A stretch of DNA of 64,000 nucleotides, taken from positions 124,001 through 188,000 of the forward strand of contig NZ_BFBY01000001.1 of the NCBI RefSeq assembly GCF_003423665.1, in the 5' to 3' direction. How positions within the stretch are numbered: the stretch's first letter is position 1; every line of letters starts with the position of its first letter. A model generated the notes under the pieces. It did not search any database. It saw only the letters and a list, made by a program, of their open reading frames with translations, and was not told the origin of the DNA. Shown here piece after piece: positions 20,157-29,281 of this stretch. Source of the stretch: Lactobacillus rodentium (GTDB lineage: Bacteria > Bacillota > Bacilli > Lactobacillales > Lactobacillaceae). Position numbers and translations under genes: made by a program.

Positions 20157-20894
20157 ATGTCTAAAAAATTAAAACAATATAGTGTAAGTGAAGTAGCAAA
20201 AATGTTAAAGGTTTCTCCTAGAACCATTAGATTTTATGATGAAAAAAATTTAGTTTCACCTATGCGTGTTGAAGAAAATGGGTATCGTGTTTATTCTGAA
20301 TAAAATATTGAAAAATTAAAAGTTATTCTTTATTTAAAAGAACTAGGTTTTTCATTATCAAACATTAAAAAGTTGTTGAATGACAAAAATGGAATATATT
20401 CCTTACAGTTATTAATTACTAATCAAATGGAATTAAATGAAAGTAAAATTTCACTTCTAAAAGAAAATCAAAATTTACTTAAAAACTTTGAAAGAGTTTT
20501 GAAAACACAAAAGTTAAAAATCAATAATGTTAGTGATGCAACTCAAATTATGATGAGGGACAAAAAGATGACAAAATTACGAAAACAAATATGGATATAT
20601 ACAGGTTGTTTATTTGTGATAGAATTATTAGGAATTTTTGGTCTAGTACAATTATGGAAACAAGGGACTAATATAATGATACTTGTTGTTCTTGGTTTAC
20701 TATTAGCCATGAGCGTGGCAAGTTTTTTAACTTCGTATTATTATCACAAAGTTGTTTATATTTGCTCAAATTGTAAGAATGAATTTATTCCAAGTTTTAA
20801 AAATTTTTTCTTAGCTATGCATACTCCAAAATTTAGAAAATTATGTTGTCCAAGTTGTCATAAAAAATCTTACTGTTTAGAGGTAATACGTTAA
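20157..20894 (+). pseudogene. MerR-type regulator with membrane tail, in-frame stop
   Basis: The reading frame from ATG 20157 (AGAAGGGAG upstream) encodes a MerR winged helix-turn-helix (YSVSEVAKMLKVSPRTIRFY). After codon 48 it is broken by TAA at 20301-20303, exactly where the family has a Glu/Gln/Asp in the YSE-x-IEKL segment. The same frame resumes without a shift (NIEKLKVILYLKELGFSL) and continues through a coiled region, two membrane helices (near 20580-20745) and a four-cysteine zinc-ribbon-like end (CSNC ... CCPSC). The total would be 245 codons. One base change explains the damage, so it may be a recent null allele or a sequence error. The ligand is unknown. Confidence 0.75.
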
Positions 20895-20971
20895 TTATCA
20901 CAATATATATTAATATCATTAACTTTTCATCTAGGGTATAATTGTTATGCACGTTTGAAGAGGTGAAAAGA

Positions 20972-21862
20972 ATGAAATATTTAATTACTGGAGCGACTGG
21001 TAATTTAGGACGCAGAGTAACTGAATGGCTAGCAACTTTTACAGCGCCCGAAAATATTAAAGCTGGTGTGCATAATCCGGCTCATGGAAAATTTTTAGAT
21101 AAATTATCTGTGGAAAAAGTAAAAATCGATTATCAACAAGAAAACACTTTAAGGGATGCCTTTAAGGGAATCGATTTGATTATCTATATTCCAAGTAAGA
21201 CTTATAAATTAAATGATCGTATTACTGAATTTGAAAATGTTTTAGCAGCTACTAAAGAAAATAATGCTTCTCTTATTTTTGTCAGCTTCTTTGCAGATCA
21301 AGAAAATAACCCATTTACTATGTCACCATTTTATGCTTATGTACCACGTCGCCTTGCTGGTTCAGGTGTAAAATATACAATCGTCAAAAACACTTTATAT
21401 GCTGATCCATTAGTACCATACTTACCTGAATTAATTGAACGCCATCACATCATTTATCCTGTTGGTGCCCAACCACTATCTTTTATCACTCAAAATGATA
21501 GTGCTCATGCAATTGCAAAATTGGCTGTTGAACCGGAATTACGTGATCAAGGACAAAGTTATCTATTAAGTATGGAAAATAATTTTAATATGGTGGAATT
21601 AAGCTATATTATGCAAAATGTAACCGAACAAGATATTACTTATCAACCAGTTACTTTAAAAGAATTTGCTCATATTTATGCTGCAGAAGGCGATGGGTCA
21701 GAGCTAGCTTCAATGTATGCTGGTGGAGCAATGGGCCTCTTAAAAGCTACTTCTAATGATTTTCACCGTATTACTGGTCGTGAACCTGAAGATATGGAGC
21801 ATTTTTTGCGTAATGGTTATCAAATATCGAAATTAAGTTCATTTGAGAAAGAACAACTTTAA
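20972..21862 (+). CDS. NmrA-like NAD(P)-binding oxidoreductase
   Basis: The 296-residue protein begins MKYLITGATGNLGRRVTEWL, a Rossmann GxxGxxG motif, and resembles atypical short-chain dehydrogenases of the NmrA/quinone oxidoreductase QorB type. There is no typical YxxxK pair, which is common in this group. ATG 20972 is chosen over an upstream frame because GAGGTG precedes it. The substrate is unknown; NAD(P)H-dependent quinone or redox-sensing roles are possible. It faces a convergent DJ-1-like gene across a shared terminator. Confidence 0.8.
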   Translation: MKYLITGATGNLGRRVTEWLATFTAPENIKAGVHNPAHGKFLDKLSVEKVKIDYQQENTLRDAFKGIDLIIYIPSKTYKLNDRITEFENVLAATKENNASLIFVSFFADQENNPFTMSPFYAYVPRRLAGSGVKYTIVKNTLYADPLVPYLPELIERHHIIYPVGAQPLSFITQNDSAHAIAKLAVEPELRDQGQSYLLSMENNFNMVELSYIMQNVTEQDITYQPVTLKEFAHIYAAEGDGSELASMYAGGAMGLLKATSNDFHRITGREPEDMEHFLRNGYQISKLSSFEKEQL

Positions 21863-21895
21863 AAGGAGTTAGCTCATTGAGTTAACTCCTTTTTC
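21861..21895. terminator. Bidirectional terminator
   Basis: AAGGAGTTAGCTCA and TTGAGTTAACTCCTT form a long stem with A residues on the left and T residues on the right. It serves the convergent genes at 20972 and 21896. Confidence 0.85.
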
Positions 21896-22480
21896 TTATA
21901 AACTATTTTGAATATTTTTAGCAAGGTAGTCATATAACATTGCTTTTTCCAATTGACTTGGATCAATACCAAGTGCTCTAGCGATCGCATAACTATATGC
22001 CCATGCAGTTGCAGGTCCACGACTTGTAATTACCTTGTGTTTTTCATCGGTAACAGTAATGTCTTCACTGAATTTAGCGCTTGGACAGTCTGCCTGAATT
22101 TCTTTTTGAAAACCTGGGTAGCAAGTATAATTCGTATCTTTTAAAATACCGTAACGACCAAAAGCAATTGGCGCAGCACACATTGCAGCATCCCATTTAC
22201 CTTCTTGATTACGCTTGACCATAATATCCTTCAACTTTTCACTGTCACGTAAGTTTTCTGCACCTACACTACCACCTGGAAAAGCAACTAAATCGTAATC
22301 AAGTAAAGAATCATCCACAACTTTATCACAAGTGATTTTAATTTGATGGGCTCCCATAATATCTCTTTTATCAAGTCCAACCATATCGCAATCAACCTCT
22401 AAACGACGAATTACATCTACAACACTAAGACCTTCGACTTCTTCACAGCCATCTGCAAAAACTACAGCAACTTTAGTCAT
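21896..22480 (-). CDS. DJ-1/PfpI family protein
   Basis: The 194-residue protein has the DJ-1 fold signature KVAVVFADGCEEVEGL, with the conserved Glu near residue 16, and a nucleophile elbow AAMCAAPIAFGRYGIL, with the reactive Cys near residue 103. Family members act as stress-related deglycase/glyoxalase-like enzymes, or as proteins of disputed activity. TTG two codons upstream is possible, but ATG 22480 has GGGAG at seven bases. The gene is monocistronic on the - strand. Confidence 0.88.
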   Translation of the reverse strand: MTKVAVVFADGCEEVEGLSVVDVIRRLEVDCDMVGLDKRDIMGAHQIKITCDKVVDDSLLDYDLVAFPGGSVGAENLRDSEKLKDIMVKRNQEGKWDAAMCAAPIAFGRYGILKDTNYTCYPGFQKEIQADCPSAKFSEDITVTDEKHKVITSRGPATAWAYSYAIARALGIDPSQLEKAMLYDYLAKNIQNSL

Positions 22481-22533
22481 AATCAAGCTCCCTTCATATT
22501 TTAATTACTATGTTTCTATTTTAACGCAATGAA

Positions 22534-23157
22534 TTAATTAACATAAAAAAGACAATCAGCAAACTTTTTCATATGTAAAGTAGGATGTGGTGTAATAGGA
22601 ACTTTACGTCCTGTACTTATCCACATTGAATCCACATTTTCATCATTTGCTTCTTGTATTTCATCACTTAAATTGGTACCAATAACTAGCGTTTCATCCG
22701 CATCCCACTGCTTTTGTTTGATGATATCGGTAAATTTATCAAGTGAAACAGCTGAAAATATTGGTAAATCAAGGATTAAGTTAGTATTTTCAAGCCTAGC
22801 ACTAATCACTTCTTTAGGTAAAAAACTATAGATAATTATCTTAGTTACCGAGGATAAGTTTGTTAAATCCGTTTGAATATTTTTAGTTAAACGTGTTTGG
22901 TGGATAAGTTGTTGATAAAAAAGTGATTTACTCTCATTTAAATCCACTTCAGGTAATAAGGCTGTTAGAAGTAATTCATATCTTTTTGTCCTTTTTTCGT
23001 TTATATAGCGGTCAAAAAGTTGATTAAAAAGTTCTTTTTTATCATTAAAATTGTTTACTCCAAATTTTTTCAAAGTATTTTTTATTGCGGCACGTTCAGT
23101 AATTTTTTCATTAAAGATTGTTCCTTCAGGAATGAGAATAATATTTTTATAGGGCAT
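22534..23157 (-). CDS. HAD-fold protein lacking catalytic aspartates
   Basis: The 207-residue protein has the length and layout of YjjG/HAD subfamily IA phosphatases: a helical cap at residues 25-110, a motif II-like IIIYSF, and a C-terminal motif IV region DETLVIGTNLSDEIQEAN. However, motif I reads LIPEGT where active enzymes have DxDGT, so the nucleophile Asp is Ile and the acid Asp is Glu. Motif IV has GT instead of GD. It is therefore probably not a phosphatase. ATG 23157 is supported by GGAGG six bases upstream; a longer frame starts at 23184. Confidence 0.7.
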   Translation of the reverse strand: MPYKNIILIPEGTIFNEKITERAAIKNTLKKFGVNNFNDKKELFNQLFDRYINEKRTKRYELLLTALLPEVDLNESKSLFYQQLIHQTRLTKNIQTDLTNLSSVTKIIIYSFLPKEVISARLENTNLILDLPIFSAVSLDKFTDIIKQKQWDADETLVIGTNLSDEIQEANDENVDSMWISTGRKVPITPHPTLHMKKFADCLFYVN

Positions 23158-23295
23158 AATTAACCTCCAAATAAATTTTCTCATAAAATTAAAAAAATAG
23201 CGTAATTAGTATTGGATCTACTTTATAAAAGATATTGAAAATATAACTTATTTTGATATCATTTAGCTAATTGAACATCAGAAAGGAGAATTACT

Positions 23296-23985
23296 ATGGC
23301 AACTGAAGTTTATTTAGTAAGACATGGAGAAACTATGTTTAATCAGTTAAATAAGGTGCAGGGATGGTCAGACTCTCCTTTAACGGTAAAAGGGATTAAT
23401 GATTTAAAAGTAACGGCAAGAAATTTATCTCAAGTGCACTTTGATAAAATGTATAGTTCAGATTTAAAGCGCGCTATTGATACAGCTCACTTAATTCAGG
23501 ATACTAATGAAGTCTCCGTTCCCAGTAAAATGAAAAAGTTGCCTGCATTTCGTGAGGTATTCTTTGGTTCATTTGAAGGTGATGATATTGATCAAACCTG
23601 GGAGAAAGTAGCTGTGGCTGGTGGAATGAAACCAGAGCGAAATGTGGATAAAATTATTGAAACTTTGGGTTTTGAAAAATTTAGAGATGCCACTAAAAAA
23701 GCTGACCCACGTCACCTAGCTGAAGATAGCAAGGACTTGGATGAACGAATGAATCAGGCGGTTGAACAGCTAACTAAAGAAACTAAAGGTTTAGGACGAA
23801 TATTGATTGTTTCGCATGGAGATTTTATTAAAAGTTTAGGGCTACATTATTGGAAGGGAGCAAAAAATAAAGAAATTATTCCTTTTCCCGAAAATGGTAG
23901 TGTTGCTCGTGCTGTGATTCATGATAATGATAAATTTGAAATAGTTGATTACAACGTTAAAAGTAGTGAATTAAATAATTTGTAA
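23296..23985 (+). CDS. Histidine phosphatase (phosphoglycerate mutase-like)
   Basis: The 229-residue protein has the RHG motif LVRHGETMFNQLNKVQGW and a second catalytic histidine in IVSHGDFIKSL. It belongs to the histidine phosphatase superfamily, but residues between the two motifs do not match glycolytic mutase, so a phosphatase role on an unknown substrate is more likely. AAAGGAG precedes the ATG, and a terminator follows. Confidence 0.85.
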   Translation: MATEVYLVRHGETMFNQLNKVQGWSDSPLTVKGINDLKVTARNLSQVHFDKMYSSDLKRAIDTAHLIQDTNEVSVPSKMKKLPAFREVFFGSFEGDDIDQTWEKVAVAGGMKPERNVDKIIETLGFEKFRDATKKADPRHLAEDSKDLDERMNQAVEQLTKETKGLGRILIVSHGDFIKSLGLHYWKGAKNKEIIPFPENGSVARAVIHDNDKFEIVDYNVKSSELNNL

Positions 23986-24016
23986 AATATCTTCGTGGAA
24001 AAGCGAAGATATTTTT
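23985..24016 (+). terminator. Terminator after histidine phosphatase gene
   Basis: AAATATCTTCG pairs with CGAAGATATTT across an eight-base loop, followed by T residues. Confidence 0.85.
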
Positions 24017-24059
24017 CTTTGTGACTATGGTAAACTACTAGTGGAAAAGGAGCCAAAGT

Positions 24060-24944
24060 ATGCAAGATAGAACATCAGTTAAATTTATCTGGGTCATGAT
24101 TTTAAATTTCATCATTACAATTGCTGAATTTTTGGGCGGAATCTTTTCTGGCTCATTAGCTTTATTATCTGATGCCTTACATAATTTAGGCGATACTGGT
24201 GCGATTGTTTTATCTTTTTTTGCTCATTTAATTAGTAAAAAAAATAAAGATCAGATAAAAACTTTTGGCTATGAACGTGCGGAAACCTTGGCTGCCTTTA
24301 CAAATGGCGTGGCTTTAGTAATTATTTCTTTCTTTTTGATTATTGAAGCAATCGGACGTTTCTTTAAGCCAGAGCCAATCAAGGGCAATATTATGTTGGT
24401 AGTAGCTATAATAGGATTAATTGCCAACATAATTTCTATGGCCGCCATGCATAATGATTCTAAAGATAATTTGAATGTGAAATCTACATTTATTCATATG
24501 CTATCCGATGCATTATCTAGTATCGTCGTAGTAATTGGTGCAATCTTTATCAAAATTTGGCATTGGGAATGGCTGGATCCTACTTTAACTATCCTAGTTT
24601 CAATTTTTATCTTATATGAGGCTTTTAAAATAATAAAAAATGCTGCTGATGTTCTAATGGAATCTAATCCAAGTATTGATTTGGATCAGGTAAAAGAAAT
24701 TATGTTAACAGTTCCTGAAATTACTAACGTTCACCATGTTCATTTATGGAAGTATTCGGATCAATTGACTATGCTAGATGCTCATGTAAATGTACAGTCA
24801 AATTTGGAAACAGCTGAGTTAGAAACTATTTATAATAAACTAGAGCAAAAATTAAGTTCTTTAGGCATCAATCATATTACTCTACAAGCAGAATGTACTC
24901 GAGGATTGAAGGAAGATATGATTGAAAACAATAAAAATGATTAA
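24060..24944 (+). CDS. Cation diffusion facilitator (zinc-type exporter)
   Basis: The 294-residue protein is a CDF antiporter that exports divalent metal for protons. Six membrane segments are visible. The paired metal site is SDALHNLGD in TM2 and HMLSDALSS in TM5 (HxxxD pattern, typical of zinc). A cytoplasmic C-terminal domain with HHVHLW follows. It starts a tight + strand group with two small membrane proteins and a phosphoglycerate mutase. Metal specificity is inferred from the HxxxD motifs. Confidence 0.9.
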   Translation: MQDRTSVKFIWVMILNFIITIAEFLGGIFSGSLALLSDALHNLGDTGAIVLSFFAHLISKKNKDQIKTFGYERAETLAAFTNGVALVIISFFLIIEAIGRFFKPEPIKGNIMLVVAIIGLIANIISMAAMHNDSKDNLNVKSTFIHMLSDALSSIVVVIGAIFIKIWHWEWLDPTLTILVSIFILYEAFKIIKNAADVLMESNPSIDLDQVKEIMLTVPEITNVHHVHLWKYSDQLTMLDAHVNVQSNLETAELETIYNKLEQKLSSLGINHITLQAECTRGLKEDMIENNKND

Positions 24945-24977
24945 TCTTACTAATTTTATCAAGAAAGGCTTTTAACA

Positions 24978-25169
24978 ATGAAAACAAGCTTTTGGACAGC
25001 GCTTATTGTATTATTGGTTGGTTTATGGGATATCCAGTTAGCCGTAAAAAGATGGCCAAAAAAAGACCAAGAAAAAACCGATGGTTCAGCTAGTCGCGGT
25101 TATATTGCATTTTTAATTTTAGGGGTAATCTTTGTAATTACAGGTATCGTATTATTTTTTACTAAATAA
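24978..25169 (+). CDS. Small two-helix membrane protein
   Basis: The 63-residue protein has two hydrophobic helices (about residues 4-23 and 43-62) joined by a basic, polar loop. It is similar in plan and sequence to the next gene (LLVGLWDIQLAV compared with IIVGLYDLAIVF), so the pair is a tandem duplication. AGAAAGG lies before the ATG. The function is unknown; position after a CDF gene and before gpmA suggests co-transcription only. Confidence 0.7.
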   Translation: MKTSFWTALIVLLVGLWDIQLAVKRWPKKDQEKTDGSASRGYIAFLILGVIFVITGIVLFFTK

Positions 25170-25186
25170 GGAAAAAGGTAGTAGAG

Positions 25187-25390
25187 ATGAATATTTGGAC
25201 CTCAATTATTTTAATCATTGTTGGCTTGTATGATTTAGCGATTGTTTTCAACCGGCGTCAACAATTAAATAATGATTATGTTGGGCAATCAAAAACTTTG
25301 AAACATCAAAGATGGAACTTAATTGGATTTTTAGTAGTCGGACTGGTGTTGCTAATTGCAGGAATTGTAATGCTTTTTATCCGTAGGTAG
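25187..25390 (+). CDS. Small two-helix membrane protein, paralogue
   Basis: The 67-residue protein has two hydrophobic helices (about residues 3-20 and 45-64) around a polar loop with RRQQLN, and resembles the preceding gene in layout and motifs. It starts 17 bases after that gene and ends nine bases before gpmA. The function is unknown. Confidence 0.7.
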   Translation: MNIWTSIILIIVGLYDLAIVFNRRQQLNNDYVGQSKTLKHQRWNLIGFLVVGLVLLIAGIVMLFIRR

Positions 25391-25399
25391 GAGAGAATA

Positions 25400-26077
25400 A
25401 TGGCCAAACTTGTACTTGTTCGTCATGGAGAATCAACTGCAAACCGAGATAATATTTATACTGGCTGGAATGATGTACCTTTGAGCAGTAAGGGGATAGA
25501 GCAAGCTAAATCCGCCGGTTTGAAAGTAGCTCATATTTCTGATTTTGTACCAACCCATATCCATACCTCAGTTTTATCACGTGCTATTTTAACGGCCTAC
25601 ATTATAGCCGATATTGGCAACTTTTTATATGTTCCTATTACTAAGACCTGGCGTTTAAATGAACGCCACTATGGTGCTTTAAGAGGGATGAATAAAGATG
25701 TATCACGCAAAGTATATGGCAAAGAGCAAGTACTTGAATGGCGAAGAGGGTTTGATAGTGTACCACCACTGCTGGATAAACCGGTTATTGATCGGCGCTA
25801 TCAAACAACAGATATGCATTTAATGCCTTGTGGCGAAAGTTTGCATCAAACTCAACAGCGCCTGATGCCCTATATTGAAGATCATGTTTTTCCTGAATTA
25901 CGTAAGGGGCATGATCAATTAATTGTGGCACATGGTTCAAGTTTAAGGGCGTTAATTAAAAAGATGGAACAAATTTCAGATAAGGAAATTGTTAAACTAG
26001 AAGTTCCTAATGCGCAGCCAATTGTTTATACTTTTGATCAAAACCTAAATATTCAAGGAAAAGAAATATTGCGCTAA
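25400..26077 (+). CDS. gpmA: 2,3-bisphosphoglycerate-dependent phosphoglycerate mutase
   Basis: The 225-residue enzyme interconverts 3- and 2-phosphoglycerate in glycolysis. It carries LVLVRHGESTANRDNIYTGW with the phosphorylated His near residue 9, the dPGM signature LNERHYGALRG, the WRRGFDSVPP segment and the second catalytic His in VAHGSSLRAL. These identify the cofactor-dependent class rather than a generic phosphatase. It is the last gene of the CDF group. It may be a second copy, but that cannot be judged from this window. Confidence 0.9.
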   Translation: MAKLVLVRHGESTANRDNIYTGWNDVPLSSKGIEQAKSAGLKVAHISDFVPTHIHTSVLSRAILTAYIIADIGNFLYVPITKTWRLNERHYGALRGMNKDVSRKVYGKEQVLEWRRGFDSVPPLLDKPVIDRRYQTTDMHLMPCGESLHQTQQRLMPYIEDHVFPELRKGHDQLIVAHGSSLRALIKKMEQISDKEIVKLEVPNAQPIVYTFDQNLNIQGKEILR

Positions 26078-26197
26078 GATCATGGTAATTTTTTTAGTTT
26101 CTTTAATACTTACTAACTCTATTTATTTTTAAAGTATTTTTATGGTAGAATTTTTACGAGTATATATAAATAGATAGATTTTAGTTTGGAGAAATAA

Positions 26198-27133
26198 ATG
26201 CGTAAAATTTTCTTGCTTAGAGGAGCTCCAGGTTGCGGGAAATCCTCGTTTATTGCGCGTCATCACTTACAACCTTACGCTATTTCCCGTGATTCAGTGC
26301 GACTTTTATTAGCTGATTTAACTGTTTATTATGATAAAAAAACTAAGTCTCTTCATGAAGTTGTGCCACGCTATGTGACTGAACAAACTGAAAAAATGGT
26401 AGATGATTTAGTCGAACATAAGATGAAACATGGTGAAACTGTCATTGTTGATGGTACTCACATTACGCCTGAAAAAATTGAACACTTTAAGCCATGGGTT
26501 GATAAATACCGTTATGAACTATTTGTAGTTGATTTGATGCAAAATACTAGTTTAGATGGACTTTTAAAACGTAACCAAACTCGGATGCATTATGACTGGG
26601 TAAAACCAGCTGTAATTAAAAAAATGTATGAAGATTATGAAGCTAATCCGGAAGTGCCAGATTGGGCTTATCGGATTTTGCCTCATGAAATGGACCATGC
26701 TTTAAGTCAAAGGGAAAAGAATTTAGATCACTTTGCTCATGTGATTTGTGTCCCTGATAAAGTTAAGGCTGAGGATTTTCCCCATGTCCATATTTCTAAT
26801 TTTTATTTTTCTTTCAACGATGAATTTAATCAAAAATATGGTTCATACCGTAATGTTATTTCATTGGGAAAAACTAGAGAAGAAGTAGTAAAAGATTTTC
26901 GTCTTCCCTTTTTCGTCTTTAAATTTCACCACAAACATTTTTTGATTTCGGCCTACCCCATTCGTAATGAAATGCTTGATCCGATTAAAAAGGTTAAAGG
27001 TGTTTGGCACTATTCAACTGGACTTTATAATGTGGGAGATTTTGTGCAAGAATTTCCAGAAAATGAGCATCCTCATGTACATCAATTTAATTTAAGTAAA
27101 ATTGATGCTACTCGTTTATTACATATTTGGTAA
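26198..27133 (+). CDS. P-loop kinase-like protein (polynucleotide kinase type)
   Basis: The 311-residue protein has Walker A LRGAPGCGKSSF at residues 7-18, RDSVR after strand 2 and VIVDGTH, matching the AAA_33/T4 polynucleotide kinase N-terminal domain. Beyond about residue 180 is a separate C-terminal region with several His residues (FPHVHISNFYF and KFHHKHFLI) that I do not recognise. The substrate is unknown; RNA/DNA 5' ends or a small metabolite are possible. It is transcribed alone and ends at a shared terminator. Confidence 0.75.
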   Translation: MRKIFLLRGAPGCGKSSFIARHHLQPYAISRDSVRLLLADLTVYYDKKTKSLHEVVPRYVTEQTEKMVDDLVEHKMKHGETVIVDGTHITPEKIEHFKPWVDKYRYELFVVDLMQNTSLDGLLKRNQTRMHYDWVKPAVIKKMYEDYEANPEVPDWAYRILPHEMDHALSQREKNLDHFAHVICVPDKVKAEDFPHVHISNFYFSFNDEFNQKYGSYRNVISLGKTREEVVKDFRLPFFVFKFHHKHFLISAYPIRNEMLDPIKKVKGVWHYSTGLYNVGDFVQEFPENEHPHVHQFNLSKIDATRLLHIW

Positions 27134-27136
27134 ATA

Positions 27137-27173
27137 TAAAAAGCTTCTCTTTTTAAAAAGAGAAGCTTTTTAT
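27137..27173. terminator. Bidirectional terminator
   Basis: A 14-bp stem (AAAAAGCTTCTCTT with AAGAGAAGCTTTTT) lies between the convergent kinase-like gene and pepC. Confidence 0.9.
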
Positions 27174-27190
27174 ATTATCCGGAAAATCAA

Positions 27191-28537
27191 TTAGTCATGA
27201 GCTAGAGCACCCATTGGGTCCCATGGTAATAATTCAATAGGATTATCTTTACCTTCTTCGTAGGCCTTCTTTAAATCTTCTGGAAGGTATTTTTTGTTAA
27301 TAACTGCTTGGTAAACAAAGTTATCAAACCAAGAATCACTCATGACAAAGTAACCTTTAAATCCAGGTTTTACACCCCAAGAATTTTCAATCTTCCATTT
27401 AGTTGGTTTGCCATCGACAATATCCACGCCAGTGATAACCATGGCATGATCCATCATACTTTCACCAGAATCTAACATTTGGGCTTTAGTCATGGTAAAG
27501 TCAGTATCAAATAATTGATCACGACGGTAAAGGTTAGTATCAAGTAAACCAGCTTGACGATCAGAATCTTTAACTACATTAGAACCAAACCAGACAACTT
27601 CACCATCTTTAAGTTGCTTAATGATTAAGTCTTTCATTTCATCAACAGGAAGGTTTAAGTGACGAACTTGACGACCACCTTCAATATTACCTAAGTATTC
27701 AACTGAAAATACTTTATGAAACGGTTTGTCTTCAGTAGGAGCGTTAATAGTAGAAATGTGATTTTCTAAGTCAAGATCAACATATTTTTTGTAAAATTCC
27801 TTTGGAGTTAAATCCTTATCGATATGATAGTTTTTATCATCATCACGATATTCAAAGTTAAATTTCTTTGGTGGAACACCTAGTGAAATCGCTAAGATAC
27901 GGTAGACATCATTAAGCATTTCATTTTTTCGTGCTTGAACTTCATCTTCAGATTTACCGTTGTTAACCATATCACGTAATTCTAAACCATCTTTACGAAG
28001 TAAAGCGTTTAAAGTATCGTTTAGAGCACTAGAATTGGTAGCATTAGCAGTTTCAGGATAAATACTCTTAGGCACAATACCGTACTTTTCAATAATGCCG
28101 CATAACATATCCCATTGACCACCATCTTGTTGAGGAGTAGCAAATAAGAAGGCAACCTTACGATCACCAAGTGGTTTGTCAGCACTAGAAATCACATTTT
28201 CAAAGAACCAATTAGATTTTTCAAATTTATCCCAGAAGTTAGTGTAATTTTGAGATAATTCAAAGTCTTTTAATTTATATTCTTTTTGAAGTGGATGACG
28301 CATGGTGTTTAATGCTGAGAACATCCAACAACGACCTGATTGTTTTTGATCTGCGGGCTTACCAGTTTCAATTTCAATTGAAAAAGTAGGATCTAAATCA
28401 ATTTTTGTTTCTAAATTTTCACTAGCTTTGTAAATACCATTTGTTTGAGCTGCATGAGATGCAACATTAACTGCTGGGTGTTTTGCCAAATCTTTTTCAT
28501 AATTAGCAATGTCAGCTTGAGAAATTTCTTTTGCCAT
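27191..28537 (-). CDS. pepC: Aminopeptidase C (bleomycin hydrolase family)
   Basis: The 448-residue cytosolic thiol peptidase of family C1B forms a hexameric barrel that trims peptides taken up by lactobacilli. The catalytic Cys lies in QSGRCWMFSALN (near residue 70), His in MMDHAMVITGV and Asn in IENSWG. The C-terminal arm ends PWDPMGALAHD. Lactobacilli hold several paralogues (PepC, PepE, PepG), so the symbol is provisional. A GGAGG site precedes the ATG. Confidence 0.88.
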   Translation of the reverse strand: MAKEISQADIANYEKDLAKHPAVNVASHAAQTNGIYKASENLETKIDLDPTFSIEIETGKPADQKQSGRCWMFSALNTMRHPLQKEYKLKDFELSQNYTNFWDKFEKSNWFFENVISSADKPLGDRKVAFLFATPQQDGGQWDMLCGIIEKYGIVPKSIYPETANATNSSALNDTLNALLRKDGLELRDMVNNGKSEDEVQARKNEMLNDVYRILAISLGVPPKKFNFEYRDDDKNYHIDKDLTPKEFYKKYVDLDLENHISTINAPTEDKPFHKVFSVEYLGNIEGGRQVRHLNLPVDEMKDLIIKQLKDGEVVWFGSNVVKDSDRQAGLLDTNLYRRDQLFDTDFTMTKAQMLDSGESMMDHAMVITGVDIVDGKPTKWKIENSWGVKPGFKGYFVMSDSWFDNFVYQAVINKKYLPEDLKKAYEEGKDNPIELLPWDPMGALAHD

Positions 28538-28725
28538 CGAGAGATACCTCCTATAAGTTAAATTAAGAATATATTAAATTATTTATAATCCATTTTAACA
28601 TAATAATAAAAAGAAAAATATTTAATCGTTAAATATTAAATCTGCGTAATAAATATATAGTTAGTAATTTTAAATTAAGTATTTAGAGTAAAATATACAT
28701 TAGATTATTATTTAAGGAGAAAGCT

Positions 28726-29265
28726 ATGCGTACTCGAGGATTTGAAGTAGTTACAAAATATAAAGATAAAAATATTAACTTACCGCAACGACAGACACTT
28801 GCGAGTGCAGGCTATGATTTTGAGGCAGCTGAAGATATTACAATTCCATCAATTTGGTGTTTAGATTTTGTCAGAATTTACCGTTTAATAAGAAATGGAC
28901 ATGAACTGAATGAATTAGATTTAGAAAGAGCTGAAAAAATATTAAAGCCAATTTTGGTTCCCACAGGAATAAAGGCTTACATGCCAGAAGATGAAGTTTT
29001 AATTTTGGCAAATCGTTCATCTAATACTTTTAAACGTAATACTGCTCTTCCAAATGGAATTGGCGTAATTGATAGTGACTACTACAACAATAAAAATAAT
29101 GAAGGGGAAATTTATTTTCAATTTATTAATTATGGCGTACGTCCACGAAAAATAAAAAAGGGTGATCGGATTGGACAAGGAATATTTATGAAATATTTAA
29201 AAGCCGATGATGATCAACCAGTTTCACAACAACGAGCTGGAGGCTTTGGTTCTTCAGGAGTTTAA
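28726..29265 (+). CDS. dut: dUTP diphosphatase-like protein
   Basis: The 179-residue protein shows dUTPase motifs in order: LASAGYDFEAAED (I), LANRSSN (II), NGIGVIDSDYYNN (III), KKGDRIGQGIF (IV) and RAGGFGSSG (V). It would hydrolyse dUTP to dUMP, keeping uracil out of DNA. It is about 30 residues longer than usual because of an insert at residues 42-66 between motifs I and II. It is the first gene ahead of radA, 16 bases apart. Confidence 0.88.
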   Translation: MRTRGFEVVTKYKDKNINLPQRQTLASAGYDFEAAEDITIPSIWCLDFVRIYRLIRNGHELNELDLERAEKILKPILVPTGIKAYMPEDEVLILANRSSNTFKRNTALPNGIGVIDSDYYNNKNNEGEIYFQFINYGVRPRKIKKGDRIGQGIFMKYLKADDDQPVSQQRAGGFGSSGV

Positions 29266-29281
29266 TTAGAAAAGGATACTT

